The translations under genes were made by a program, and so were the position numbers. A stretch of 64,000 bases of DNA from Microbacterium sp. zg-B185 (lineage in GTDB: Bacteria > Actinomycetota > Actinomycetes > Actinomycetales > Microbacteriaceae), in contig NZ_CP126739.1 in assembly GCF_030246885.1 (NCBI RefSeq), positions 1,488,001 through 1,552,000 on the forward strand. The letters are read 5' to 3'. A model generated the notes under the pieces. The model did no database searches, had not been told where the DNA came from, and saw only the letters and a list, made by a program, of their open reading frames with translations. Positions within the stretch are counted from its first letter, which is position 1, and every line of letters begins with the position of its first letter. Positions 52,538 to 61,260 of this stretch are shown here, in pieces.

Positions 52538-55117
52538 TCAGACCTCCTGCTGCTCGAGCTCGATGCCCGAGACGGCGATGGTCTCGGCATCCGCGTATGT
52601 GATCTCGGCGATCCGCCCGACTGCCTTCAGATCGCCCTCGGCCAGCTGCAGCAGCGCGACGGTGTCCGCGGGGGCGCCGATCGTCATGCGCGTCACGGGC
52701 GTCTTCTGTGAGGCCTTCGCTTCGGTCTTTGCCCGGCGGATGCCGATCAGGGCGTCGCCGACGACCGTGAGCACCGCGGGGTCGCCCTGGATGCCCAGCG
52801 GCTCGGGCCACGGTGCGGTGTGCACCGAGCCGTCGTTGAACCACGACCACGCCTCCTCGGTGGCGAACGCCAGGACCGGCGCGAACAGCCGCAGGAGCGT
52901 CGACAGGGCGATGCGCAGTGCGAGCGCGGCCGAGGCCTGGCCGACATCGGAGCGGTCGTAGGCCCGCTCTTTGACCAGTTCCAGGTAGTCGTCGCAGAAC
53001 GTCCAGAAGAACGACTCGGTGATCTCCAGGGCGCGGGCGTGATCGTAGGCATCCAGCGCCTTCGTCGCTTCGCGGACCACGCCGTCGAGGGTCGCGAGCA
53101 TCGACGCGTCCAGCGCGTGCGTCACCGCGGCGTCCTCGGGCACCGGGAACGAGAGCACGAACTTCGCGGCGTTGAGGACCTTGATGGCCAGGCGACGGCC
53201 GATCTTGATCTGCGTCGGGTTCTGCGGGTCGAAGGCGGCGTCGGTGCCCAGCCGGCTGGAGGCCGACCAGTACCTGACCGCGTCCGAGCCGTGCTGGTGC
53301 AGGATGTCGGCGGGGGTGACGACGTTGCCCTTCGACTTGGACATCTTCTTGCGGTCCGGGTCGACGATGAAGCCGGAGATCGCGGCATCCGTCCACGGCG
53401 CGCGGTCATCCTCCAGCGCGCTGCGCAGCATGGTCGAGAACAGCCAGGTGCGGATGATGTCCTGCCCCTGCGGGCGCACGTCGAACGGTGCGACCAGCGA
53501 CCACAGTTCCTCGTCGCGCTGCCATCCGCCGGCCAGCTGCGGGGTCAGCGACGATGTCGCCCAGGTGTCGAAGATGTCGCGCTCGCCGTCGAAGCCGCCG
53601 GGGACTCCGCGCTGCGATTCGGTATAGCCGGCCGGCGCATCGGTGGTCGGGTCGACCGGGAGCTGCTCGGCCGAGGGCACCAGCACGCGGCTGTAGTCGC
53701 GCTCGCCGTGCTCGTCCAGGGCGTACCAGACCGGGATCGGCACACCGAAGAAGCGCTGGCGCGAGACCAGCCAGTCGCCGGTCAGCCCATTGGTCCAGTT
53801 CTCGAACCGCACGCGCATGAAGTCCGGGTGCCAGGACATCTGCTGACCGAGCTCGATCAGCTTCTCGCGCAGCGCCTCGTCGCGGGCGCCGTTGCGCAGA
53901 TACCACTGGCGGGTGGAGACGATCTCGAGGGGGCGGTCGCCCTTCTCGTAGAACTTGACGGCGTGGGTGAACGGCTTCGGGTCGCCGATGAGCTCGCCGG
54001 ACTCGCTCAGCAGCTCCACCACTCGCTTCTTGGCGCTGAACACGGTCTTACCGGCAAGTTCGGCGTAGGCCGCCTTGCCCGCTTCGGTGACGATCACGTC
54101 GGGCGCCTCGGCGAGCACGCGGCCGTCCTTGCCCAGGACCGTGCGGTTGGACAGGTCGAGCTCGCGCCACCACACGATGTCCGTGACATCGCCGAAGGTG
54201 CAGATCATCGCGATGCCCGACCCCTTGTCCTGCTGGGCGAGCGGGTGCGCCAGGACGGGGACCTCGACATCGAACAGCGGCGTGCGCACCGTCGAGCCGA
54301 ACAGCGGCTGATAGCGCTCATCGTCCGGGTGCGCCACCAGCGCCACGCAGGCGGGCAGCAGCTCGGGCCGGGTCGTCTCGATGAACACGTCGCCGGAGCC
54401 GTCCGTCTTGTGGAAGGCGAGTCGGTGGTACGCAGCGGGCTGGTCGCGATCCTCGAGTTCCGCCTGCGCGATCGCCGAGCGGAAGTCGATGTCCCACAGC
54501 GTCGGCGCCATCGCCTGGAACGCCTCACCGCGCTCGAGGTTGCGCACAAAGGCCAGCTGCGACGTGCGGATGGTGTCGTCGCTGATCGTGCGGTACGTCT
54601 GCGTCCAGTCGACGCTCAGCCCGAGCTGGCGGAAGAGCTCCTCGAAGGTGACCTCGTCCTGTGCGGTGAGGGCCTCGCAGAGGTCGATGAAGTTGCGCCT
54701 GCTGATGGGCACCTGGTCTGCCGCGCGCGAGCTCTTGTTGTCGCCGCCCTCGTACGGCGGCGTGAAGTCCGGGTCGTACGGCAGTGAAGGATCGCAGCGC
54801 ACGCCGTAGTAGTTCTGGACGCGGCGCTCCGTGGGCAGGCCGTTGTCGTCCCAGCCCATCGGGTAGAACACCGACTTGCCGCGCATGCGCTCGAAGCGCA
54901 CCTTGATGTCGGTGTGCGTGAACGAGAACACGTGGCCGATGTGCAGGCTGCCGGAGGCGGTCGGCGGGGGAGTGTCCACCGAGTACACGCCGGCGCGTCC
55001 CCGTCGCACCGCTTCGGCCCGGTCGAACAGATATGTGCCCTGGCCCTGCCAGGCGGCGTCCCATTTCGTCTCGAGACCTTCAAGAGCGGGCTTGTCCGGG
55101 ATCTGTGCGTCGGCCAT
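52538..55117 (-). CDS. valS: valyl-tRNA synthetase
   Basis: 859 residues. The class I signatures are HIGH (59-62, SLHIGHVFSFT) and KMSKS (591-595, KKMSKSKGN); the editing domain lies between, and the anticodon-binding domain and a short C-terminal end follow. It charges tRNA-Val. The ATG at 55117 is preceded by AAGGAG. The likely -10 is TAGAAT on the minus strand (55177-55182). No T-box is visible, unlike ileS. Confidence 0.97.
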   Translation of the reverse strand: MADAQIPDKPALEGLETKWDAAWQGQGTYLFDRAEAVRRGRAGVYSVDTPPPTASGSLHIGHVFSFTHTDIKVRFERMRGKSVFYPMGWDDNGLPTERRVQNYYGVRCDPSLPYDPDFTPPYEGGDNKSSRAADQVPISRRNFIDLCEALTAQDEVTFEELFRQLGLSVDWTQTYRTISDDTIRTSQLAFVRNLERGEAFQAMAPTLWDIDFRSAIAQAELEDRDQPAAYHRLAFHKTDGSGDVFIETTRPELLPACVALVAHPDDERYQPLFGSTVRTPLFDVEVPVLAHPLAQQDKGSGIAMICTFGDVTDIVWWRELDLSNRTVLGKDGRVLAEAPDVIVTEAGKAAYAELAGKTVFSAKKRVVELLSESGELIGDPKPFTHAVKFYEKGDRPLEIVSTRQWYLRNGARDEALREKLIELGQQMSWHPDFMRVRFENWTNGLTGDWLVSRQRFFGVPIPVWYALDEHGERDYSRVLVPSAEQLPVDPTTDAPAGYTESQRGVPGGFDGERDIFDTWATSSLTPQLAGGWQRDEELWSLVAPFDVRPQGQDIIRTWLFSTMLRSALEDDRAPWTDAAISGFIVDPDRKKMSKSKGNVVTPADILHQHGSDAVRYWSASSRLGTDAAFDPQNPTQIKIGRRLAIKVLNAAKFVLSFPVPEDAAVTHALDASMLATLDGVVREATKALDAYDHARALEITESFFWTFCDDYLELVKERAYDRSDVGQASAALALRIALSTLLRLFAPVLAFATEEAWSWFNDGSVHTAPWPEPLGIQGDPAVLTVVGDALIGIRRAKTEAKASQKTPVTRMTIGAPADTVALLQLAEGDLKAVGRIAEITYADAETIAVSGIELEQQEV

Positions 55118-55176
55118 GAGGGTCTCCTTGGCGATATGTGCGGCACTGTGTGAGCGTGCCTGAGTGTGGGATATCG

Positions 55177-55182
55177 ATTCTA
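55177..55182 (-). promoter_or_regulatory. possible -10 hexamer of valS
   Basis: TAGAAT on the minus strand, with a leader of about 50 bases and an AAGGAG site before the valS ATG. Confidence 0.45.
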
Positions 55183-55211
55183 TCGCTCTTGCTGCCGGGA
55201 GCCGGGAGCGC

Positions 55212-55865
55212 TCAGTCCCGGACGTCGACACCGACCGCCTCGGCAAAGGCGCGGCCGAGCCATGAGACCTGCCGCTCGCTGAGGGTGGTGCCGCGCAGCG
55301 CAGCCATGTCGAGGTAGTTGGCACCCTCGAGGCCGCGCAGATCGACGTTCTCGGTGCGCCACCCGCGGTTGTCGACCTCGGTGACGCGGCACCCGGAGAA
55401 CGCCACCCTGCGCAGAGTCGCCTGCGGGGCATCCAGCGCGCCGATGGTGCAGTCGACGAAGTTCAGATCCGAGGCATCGGAGCCCGCCAGGGTGAGGTAG
55501 TCGATGCGCGTACCGCGGATCTCGACGCCGGAGAGGGTGCTGCGTGAGAGATCCAGCGTGGCGATGCGGCCGCCGTCGATCCGGACGGTCTGCCAGCGCG
55601 ACTCGGATGCTGTGGCCGCGACTGCGCAGAGCCCGGAGATGTCGACATCGCTCAACCGCGCGCGGCGGAAATCGAAACGGCCGAGATCGAGATCCCGCAG
55701 GATGCTCTCGCTCACGTGCGCGTCCGGCGCGTCCAGATCTCCGGTCGTTCCCTGTACGAGAGCGCCGAGAAGATCGACCCGTGCGCCCAGCACCGCCGGA
55801 TCAAGCCGCGCGGGAAGATCCGGGGCGCTGATGCGCGGGGAGAGGGGGAGCGATGCACGGGCCAT
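55212..55865 (-). CDS. pentapeptide-repeat-like beta-helix protein
   Basis: 217 residues. Between residues 45 and 185 the sequence cycles through five-residue steps with a leucine or phenylalanine in the middle (for example DLDLGRFDFRRARLSDVDISGL, TLSGVEIRGTRIDYLTLAGSDASDLNFVDC), typical of right-handed quadrilateral beta-helices. Members include DNA-gyrase-protecting Qnr and MfpA proteins, but most have no known function. Repeats here are loose, and no dimerisation motif could be identified. It is minus strand, downstream in order of nothing in common; probably monocistronic. Confidence 0.75.
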   Translation of the reverse strand: MARASLPLSPRISAPDLPARLDPAVLGARVDLLGALVQGTTGDLDAPDAHVSESILRDLDLGRFDFRRARLSDVDISGLCAVAATASESRWQTVRIDGGRIATLDLSRSTLSGVEIRGTRIDYLTLAGSDASDLNFVDCTIGALDAPQATLRRVAFSGCRVTEVDNRGWRTENVDLRGLEGANYLDMAALRGTTLSERQVSWLGRAFAEAVGVDVRD

Positions 55866-55955
55866 GTCTCCACGCTACGCGGCAGCCGATCGCCGACGGC
55901 GCGGCGCTGCAGGAGGGGAGCAGCGCGAAACGGTTCTTGGACTCGGTGCAAGATG

Positions 55956-55961
55956 TAGGAT
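55956..55961 (+). promoter_or_regulatory. possible -10 hexamer of the peptide ABC importer operon
   Basis: TAGGAT with a leader of about 40 bases. TTCTTG (55934-55939) is a weak -35 with a 16-base spacer. Confidence 0.4.
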
Positions 55962-56002
55962 GGAGCGTTCCCCCTCCACCCGCCTGATCAGAGGTGCTTT
56001 TC

Positions 56003-57622
56003 ATGCCTGCACACCGCCGACGCTCCCGTCGTCTGCTCCCGATCCTCGCAGCGCTCACGACCGCCGCGCTCGCGCTGAGTGCCTGCGCCGCGCAGAGCGG
56101 CGACGCCACGGACGGCGAAGAGATCGTCTGGGCGATCGAGGGGGCCAATCTCTCGGCTGGTCACATGGATCCCCAGACCAGCCAGCTGGATGTCTCCGCG
56201 ATGGTGCAGCGCGTGGTCCTCGATTCGCTGGTATTCCAGAACGCCGATGGCACCTTCTCGCCCTGGCTCGCGACGGAATGGAGTGTGTCCGATGACGGGC
56301 TCGCCTACACGTTCCAGCTGCGTGATGACGTCAAGTTCCACGACGGCACACCCTTCGACGCGGCAGCGGTCAAGGCGAACTTCGACCGCATCGCCGACCC
56401 GGAGACCGCGTCGGCGCAGGCGGCCAGCATGCTCGGCGCCGACTTCTATGCGGGCACCGAGGTGGTCGATGAGCACACGGTGACGGTGCGCTTCACCCAG
56501 CCGAACGCTCCCTTCCTGCAGGCGGCGAGCACCGCGAACCTGGGGTTCTATTCGCCCGCCGTGTTGGAGACGAGCGCCGACAAGCTCAAGGCCGGTGGGC
56601 CGGACGTGACGGTGGGAACGGGCCCGTTCCTGCTGAGCGAGTACGTGCCCGACCAGGAGATCGTCTACACCCGCAACCCCGACTACGCCTGGGGTCCGGA
56701 CGGAGCGGGCGTGCCGCAGGTCGATACCCTGCGCGTGACGATCGTGCCGGAGTCCGCGGTGCGGTCCGGAGTGGTCTCCAGCGGAGAAGCGGATCTGGCG
56801 AGCCAGCTGCCGCCGAGCGTCGTGTCCGAGCTCGACGCCGGCCTCACCGTCGACGCGAAGAGTCTGCCCGGGCTGCCCTACTCGCTGTTCCTCAACGAGA
56901 AGTACGGCGTCTTCGGCGATGAGCGCGTGCGGCAGGCCTTCTCTCGTGCGATCGACGTCGACACCGCCGTCGAGACGATCTACTTCGGTCAGTTCCCGCG
57001 GGCCTGGAGCGTTCTGGGGCCGGCGACGCCGGGCTATGACGAGACTCTCGAAGGCACCTGGACCTACGACCAGGCGGCCGCGGGGGCGCTGCTGGACGAG
57101 GCCGGCTGGACGCAGCGGGACGCCGACGGTTACCGCGTCAAGGACGGGCAGCGGCTTTCGGCGCGCTGGATCGCCTGGACCCCCGTGCCCGATGACCGCG
57201 CAGCGCTGGCCAACGCCATCCAGGCCGATCTGAAGGATGTCGGTTTCGAGATCGTACGGGAGGTGCTGGAGCCCGGCGCCTACAACGAGCAGTACGAGCC
57301 CAAGACCTTCGATCTGACCGACTGGGGCTTCTCCGGAGTCGACGCGGATCTGCTGCGCAGCCACCTGCACACCGAGGGATTCCAGAACGCATCGCAGGTC
57401 AGCGACCCCGCCCTGGACGAACTGCTCACCCGGGCCGTCGCCGAGGGCGACGCAGACGCTCGTGCCGGCATCTATCGCGAGGTCCAGCAGTGGAACGCGC
57501 AGCACGTCGCCATCGTGCCGCTCTACGTTCCGTCTGTGATCACGGCGGTGGGAGCGGAGGTTCAGGGTCTGACCTACGATCTGTACGGTCGTCCGCTGTT
57601 CTACACCGCCTCACTCGGCTGA
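56003..57622 (+). CDS. peptide ABC transporter substrate-binding lipoprotein (SBP family 5)
   Basis: 539 residues. The signal RRRSRRLLPILAALTTAALALSACAAQ has a lipobox cysteine, so the mature protein is lipid-anchored outside the membrane. The SBP_bac_5 motif is in the GLAYTFQLRDDVKFHDGTPFDAAAVKANFDRI segment. Such proteins deliver oligopeptides or other solutes to a Dpp/Opp-type importer. The ATG at 56003 was chosen because AGAGGTG lies six bases upstream. It is followed by two permeases and a fused ATPase. Confidence 0.93.
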   Translation: MPAHRRRSRRLLPILAALTTAALALSACAAQSGDATDGEEIVWAIEGANLSAGHMDPQTSQLDVSAMVQRVVLDSLVFQNADGTFSPWLATEWSVSDDGLAYTFQLRDDVKFHDGTPFDAAAVKANFDRIADPETASAQAASMLGADFYAGTEVVDEHTVTVRFTQPNAPFLQAASTANLGFYSPAVLETSADKLKAGGPDVTVGTGPFLLSEYVPDQEIVYTRNPDYAWGPDGAGVPQVDTLRVTIVPESAVRSGVVSSGEADLASQLPPSVVSELDAGLTVDAKSLPGLPYSLFLNEKYGVFGDERVRQAFSRAIDVDTAVETIYFGQFPRAWSVLGPATPGYDETLEGTWTYDQAAAGALLDEAGWTQRDADGYRVKDGQRLSARWIAWTPVPDDRAALANAIQADLKDVGFEIVREVLEPGAYNEQYEPKTFDLTDWGFSGVDADLLRSHLHTEGFQNASQVSDPALDELLTRAVAEGDADARAGIYREVQQWNAQHVAIVPLYVPSVITAVGAEVQGLTYDLYGRPLFYTASLG

Positions 57623-57665
57623 CGACGCACAGCCGCCGTCCAGGCCCGAGGAGGGCACGCCCGTC

Positions 57666-58655
57666 ATGAGCACGCCCAGGATGCCCCGGCGATCGCTGCT
57701 GCGCATCGCGGAGATCGTCGGAGGCATCCTCCTGGTGCTGTGGGGTGCGGCAACCCTCGCCTTCCTGACGATGCGGATCGTCCCCGGTGACCCGGTGGAT
57801 GTCATGCTCGGCCCGCAGGCGCAGGTTTCGCAGGCCGTGAAGGACTCCATCCGGACCGAGCTCGGCCTGGACCGTCCCGCGATCGCGCAGTACCTGGATT
57901 ACCTCGCGGGGCTGCTGCGCGGGGACCTCGGCGAGTCGTACCAGTTGCGGATGCCGGTGACCGAGGTGATCGGCCGTCAGCTCTTTCCGACCCTCCAGCT
58001 CGCCGCGCTCGCGCTGGTGTTGGCCCTCCTGATCGCGCTCGCCGTCGTGCTGCTCGCCCGCGGCCGTCGCGCCGGTGCGGTCGTGGCCGCCGCCGAGCTG
58101 GTGATCCTCTCCTCGCCGGTGTTCTGGATCGGGCTCGTGCTGCTCACGGTCTTCTCGTTCACTCTCGGCTGGTTCCCTGTGTCCGGTTCGCGTGGCTTCG
58201 CCGCGCTGGTGCTGCCGGCCGTCACGCTCGCGCTTCCCTGTGCGGCGCTGCTGGGCCAGGTGCTGCGCGACGGAATCGAGCAGGCCGAGCGCCAGCCCTT
58301 CGCCCTCACGGTGCGTGCGCGGGGAGCCGGCGGCTCGCGGCTGCTGCTGCGTCACACGCTGCGCCACGGCTCGACCGGAGCCCTCACTCTGGCCGGCTAC
58401 CTCGTCGGATCGCTGCTGGGCGGAGCGGTGCTCGTGGAGACGGTGTTCGCCCGCGCGGGGCTGGGGCGCGTGACGCTCACCGCCATCACCGACCGGGACC
58501 TGCCCGTGGTGGCGGGTGTGATCATGCTCAGCGCCGTGGTGTTCGTCGTGGTGCACCTGCTGGTCGACCTGGCCTACCCGCTCCTGGATCCGCGCTTGCG
58601 TTCGCACGCGGCACCGATCGGCGTGACGCCCGCCCGGATGCCGGAGCCGGTCTGA
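57666..58655 (+). CDS. peptide ABC transporter permease, DppB/OppB-type
   Basis: 329 residues. An N-terminal helix is followed by the RIVPGDPVDVMLGPQAQVS periplasmic region and five more helices; the EAA loop is in ALLGQVLRDGIEQAERQPFALTVRARGAGGSRLLLRHTLRHG, which docks on the ATPase. It forms the channel with the next permease. The start has GAGGAGGGC upstream. The stop and the next start share one base. Confidence 0.93.
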   Translation: MSTPRMPRRSLLRIAEIVGGILLVLWGAATLAFLTMRIVPGDPVDVMLGPQAQVSQAVKDSIRTELGLDRPAIAQYLDYLAGLLRGDLGESYQLRMPVTEVIGRQLFPTLQLAALALVLALLIALAVVLLARGRRAGAVVAAAELVILSSPVFWIGLVLLTVFSFTLGWFPVSGSRGFAALVLPAVTLALPCAALLGQVLRDGIEQAERQPFALTVRARGAGGSRLLLRHTLRHGSTGALTLAGYLVGSLLGGAVLVETVFARAGLGRVTLTAITDRDLPVVAGVIMLSAVVFVVVHLLVDLAYPLLDPRLRSHAAPIGVTPARMPEPV

Positions 58656-59458
58656 TGCGCCGGGTGTGGCTGGTCGCGGCATCGGTCGTCCTGCTCGTCG
58701 TACTGGGCATGGCCGTGGCGCCCGGCGTCTTCACCAGCGCGGATCCTCTGGCGACGGACCTGCGTGCGGCACTGCTGCCCCCGAGCGCGGAGCACCCGTT
58801 CGGCACCGACCAGAGCGGGCGCGACATCTTCACGCGGGTCGTGTACGGCGCCCGCATCTCGATCGGCATCGGGCTGGCAGCCACTGTCCTCGCCGCTGTC
58901 CTCGGGCTCCTGCTCGGTATCGCCGTCGGTCTGGCGCCGCGTCCGGTCGGCGCCGTCGCGATGCGCGGAGTCGATGTGCTGCTGGCGTTTCCGGAGTTCC
59001 TCGTGGCGCTGGTCGTGGTGGCGATCCTCGGCCCCGGGCCGGTGACGGTGGCGGTCGCCGTCACGATCGCCGCGGTGCCCGTGTACATCCGCCTTGCGCG
59101 CGCGCACACCCGCACGCTCCGGCAGGCCGATCATGTGGAGGCCGCGTACCTGCTCGGTGTGTCCCGGCCGGTGGCGATCGCACGGCACGTGCTGCCCGGT
59201 GTGGCCGGCTCGCTGAGCGTGCTGGCCACCATCGGCGTCGGCTCGGCGATCCTCGCCGCGGCCGGTCTGAGCTTCCTCGGGCTCGGGCCCACCGAGCCGA
59301 CCCCGGAATGGGGGCTCCTGCTGTCGGGCGGCCGGAACGTGCTGGGGCGAGCCTGGTGGATCGCGGTCTTCCCGGGCATCGCGATCACCCTGACGGTGAT
59401 CTCGCTGAGCGCGCTCGGGCGGGCGCTGCGGGCCCGCGCCGAGGGGCGGCGCGGATGA
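58655..59458 (+). CDS. peptide ABC transporter permease, DppC/OppC-type
   Basis: 267 residues with six membrane segments. The characteristic HPFGTDQSGRDIFTRVVYGARISIGIG is near the start and the EAA loop near residue 160 (RQADHVEAAYLLGVSRPVAIARHVLPG). It is the second channel subunit of the importer. The start overlaps the previous stop by one base, and the following ATPase overlaps it by four (ATGA). Confidence 0.93.
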   Translation: MRRVWLVAASVVLLVVLGMAVAPGVFTSADPLATDLRAALLPPSAEHPFGTDQSGRDIFTRVVYGARISIGIGLAATVLAAVLGLLLGIAVGLAPRPVGAVAMRGVDVLLAFPEFLVALVVVAILGPGPVTVAVAVTIAAVPVYIRLARAHTRTLRQADHVEAAYLLGVSRPVAIARHVLPGVAGSLSVLATIGVGSAILAAAGLSFLGLGPTEPTPEWGLLLSGGRNVLGRAWWIAVFPGIAITLTVISLSALGRALRARAEGRRG

Positions 59459-61107
59459 GCGCCCTGGAGGTTCGCGGTCTGCGGATCGTGATGGATGGGC
59501 GCGTCATCGTGGACGGCGTCGAATTGTCTGTGGCGCCGGGGGAGTGCCTGGCGATCGTGGGGGAGTCCGGCGCGGGCAAATCGATGACCGCGCACGCCCT
59601 CCTCGGCCTTGCCCCCGATCGGGCCACCGTCACCGCCGACGTGCTCTCGGTAGACGGAGTGGATGTCAGCACAGCGGATGAACGCGCCTGGCGCGGAGTG
59701 CGCGGATCGCGGATCGCCCTGGTGTCGCAGGATGCGCTGGTCTCCCTCGACCCGTTGCGTCGCATCGGCCGCGAGATCGAGGAACCGCTGGAGATCCACA
59801 CCGGCGACACACGAGCGCGACGACGTGAACGCGCCGTGGCGGCGCTCGAATCCGTCTCGATGCCCGATGCGTCCCGGCGCGTCGAGGCGTACTCCCACGA
59901 GCTCTCCGGGGGTCTCAGGCAGCGCGCGCTGATCGCGTCGGCGCTGGTCACGAACCCGCGCATCGTCGTGGCAGATGAACCCACGACCGCGCTGGACGCG
60001 ACCGTGCAGCTGCGGATCCTGCAGCTGCTGCGCGAGATCGTGGATGCCGGAACCGCCCTGGTCGTGATCAGCCACGACCTCGCTGCCGTCGCGCACGTCG
60101 CCGACCGGATCGCGGTCATGCGGGCCGGGAAGATCGTGGAGGAGGGCGCGACCGCCGAGGTGCTGGTCGGCCCGAGGCACCCGCACACCCGTGAGCTCGT
60201 CGCTGCGTGGCGCACCCGCACCCCGCCCCGCTCCGAGCCGTCCGGACAGATCGTGCTGGCCGCGCAGGGGCTCAGCAAGAGCTTCGCCGGGAGCGGGACG
60301 GTGGTCCACGACGTGTCGCTCGCTCTGCGACGCGGGAGCACGCTGGGGATCGTGGGCGAATCCGGATCGGGCAAGACCACTCTGGCCCGCCTCCTGATGG
60401 GGATCGAGTCGCCGGACGCCGGAGAGGTGACGCTGGAAGGCGCGATGTGGAACCCGGCCACCGAAGCACGGCGGCGGCCCTCGCGCAGCCGCATCCAACT
60501 CGTGCATCAGAACCCCCGGGCCGCGTTCGATCCGCGCTGGAGCATCGGTCGTTCGCTGTCCGAGGCTCTTCGTGCGGGCGGGGTCGCCCGTGCCGCCAGC
60601 AGGCACCGTGTCGCCGCACTGCTCGAGCAGGTGGAACTCGATCCGGGCATCGCCCTGCGCCGCCCGGGGGAGGTCTCCGGCGGACAGCGTCAGCGCGCGG
60701 CGATCGCACGTGCGCTCGCCGTCGGACCCGACATCCTGATCCTCGACGAGCCGGTCTCCGCGCTGGATGCCTCGGTGCAGGTCACTGTGCTCGCCCTGCT
60801 GAACCGTCTGCAGCGCGAGACGGGGATAGCGATGATCCTGATCTCCCACGACCTGCGGGTGGTCGCGGCCGTCGCCGACGAGATCATGGTGATGCGGGAT
60901 GGCCGCGTCGTGGAAGCGGGGTCAACTGCGGAGGTCTTCCGCCAGCCGCGGCATCCGTTCACCCGCGCGCTGCTGCGCGCGGGGAAGATGGACGGAGCCG
61001 ATCGGGGAGACGCGCCGGGCGGCGTGCGTGGGTACAATCGACTCAGCAGCGCAGATCCGGCCATCACCGGGGAGCTTCCGGAAGAACAGGGCGCGAGCCC
61101 CCAGTAG
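59455..61107 (+). CDS. peptide ABC transporter, fused dual ATPase (DppD-DppF type)
   Basis: 550 residues with two complete ATPase domains. Domain 1 has GESGAGKSMTAH, the signature LSGGLRQRAL and Walker B ADEPTTALD; domain 2 has GESGSGKTTLAR, VSGGQRQRAAI and LDEPVSALD. One fused protein replaces the usual two. The last 40 or so residues after the normal end (HPFTRALLRAG) are not family sequence: they are encoded by the ileS promoter and T-box leader, with the TAG stop inside the leader. Confidence 0.93.
   Translation: MSALEVRGLRIVMDGRVIVDGVELSVAPGECLAIVGESGAGKSMTAHALLGLAPDRATVTADVLSVDGVDVSTADERAWRGVRGSRIALVSQDALVSLDPLRRIGREIEEPLEIHTGDTRARRRERAVAALESVSMPDASRRVEAYSHELSGGLRQRALIASALVTNPRIVVADEPTTALDATVQLRILQLLREIVDAGTALVVISHDLAAVAHVADRIAVMRAGKIVEEGATAEVLVGPRHPHTRELVAAWRTRTPPRSEPSGQIVLAAQGLSKSFAGSGTVVHDVSLALRRGSTLGIVGESGSGKTTLARLLMGIESPDAGEVTLEGAMWNPATEARRRPSRSRIQLVHQNPRAAFDPRWSIGRSLSEALRAGGVARAASRHRVAALLEQVELDPGIALRRPGEVSGGQRQRAAIARALAVGPDILILDEPVSALDASVQVTVLALLNRLQRETGIAMILISHDLRVVAAVADEIMVMRDGRVVEAGSTAEVFRQPRHPFTRALLRAGKMDGADRGDAPGGVRGYNRLSSADPAITGELPEEQGASPQ
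61033..61038 (+). promoter_or_regulatory. -10 hexamer of ileS, inside the ABC ATPase gene
   Basis: TACAAT is the best -10 in the region and lies in the last codons of the ATPase gene. Transcription would start near 61045, at the beginning of the T-box. The -35 is not obvious. Confidence 0.6.
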
Positions 61108-61256
61108 AACCGGACGGGGCAGGCCCGTCACAGCCGCAGTGAGAGGGGCACGGTGGACGGATCGGAAGATCCGGTGCACCGGCGCAAGGCGGGGTGGTAC
61201 CGCGGTTCTCCGGACAGGGGGGTCGTCCTCGCAGGAAGCATCGCAACCTGCTGGAG
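61045..61256 (+). promoter_or_regulatory. T-box riboswitch of ileS (translational type)
   Basis: The leader has the hallmark T-box core GGGTGGTACCGCG (61192-61204). Its UGGU (61195-61198) can pair with the 3' ACCA of uncharged tRNA-Ile. The ultrashort stem I is CCGG (61057-61060), loop CCATCA, CCGG (61067-61070); the loop contains the isoleucine specifier codon ATC (61063-61065). A further stem GACGGG/CCCGTC is at 61113-61129. The ileS GGAG site (61253-61256) lies after a GCAGG/CCTGC pairing, which suggests control of translation rather than termination, as known for actinobacterial ileS. Confidence 0.92.
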
Positions 61257-61260
61257 TGAC

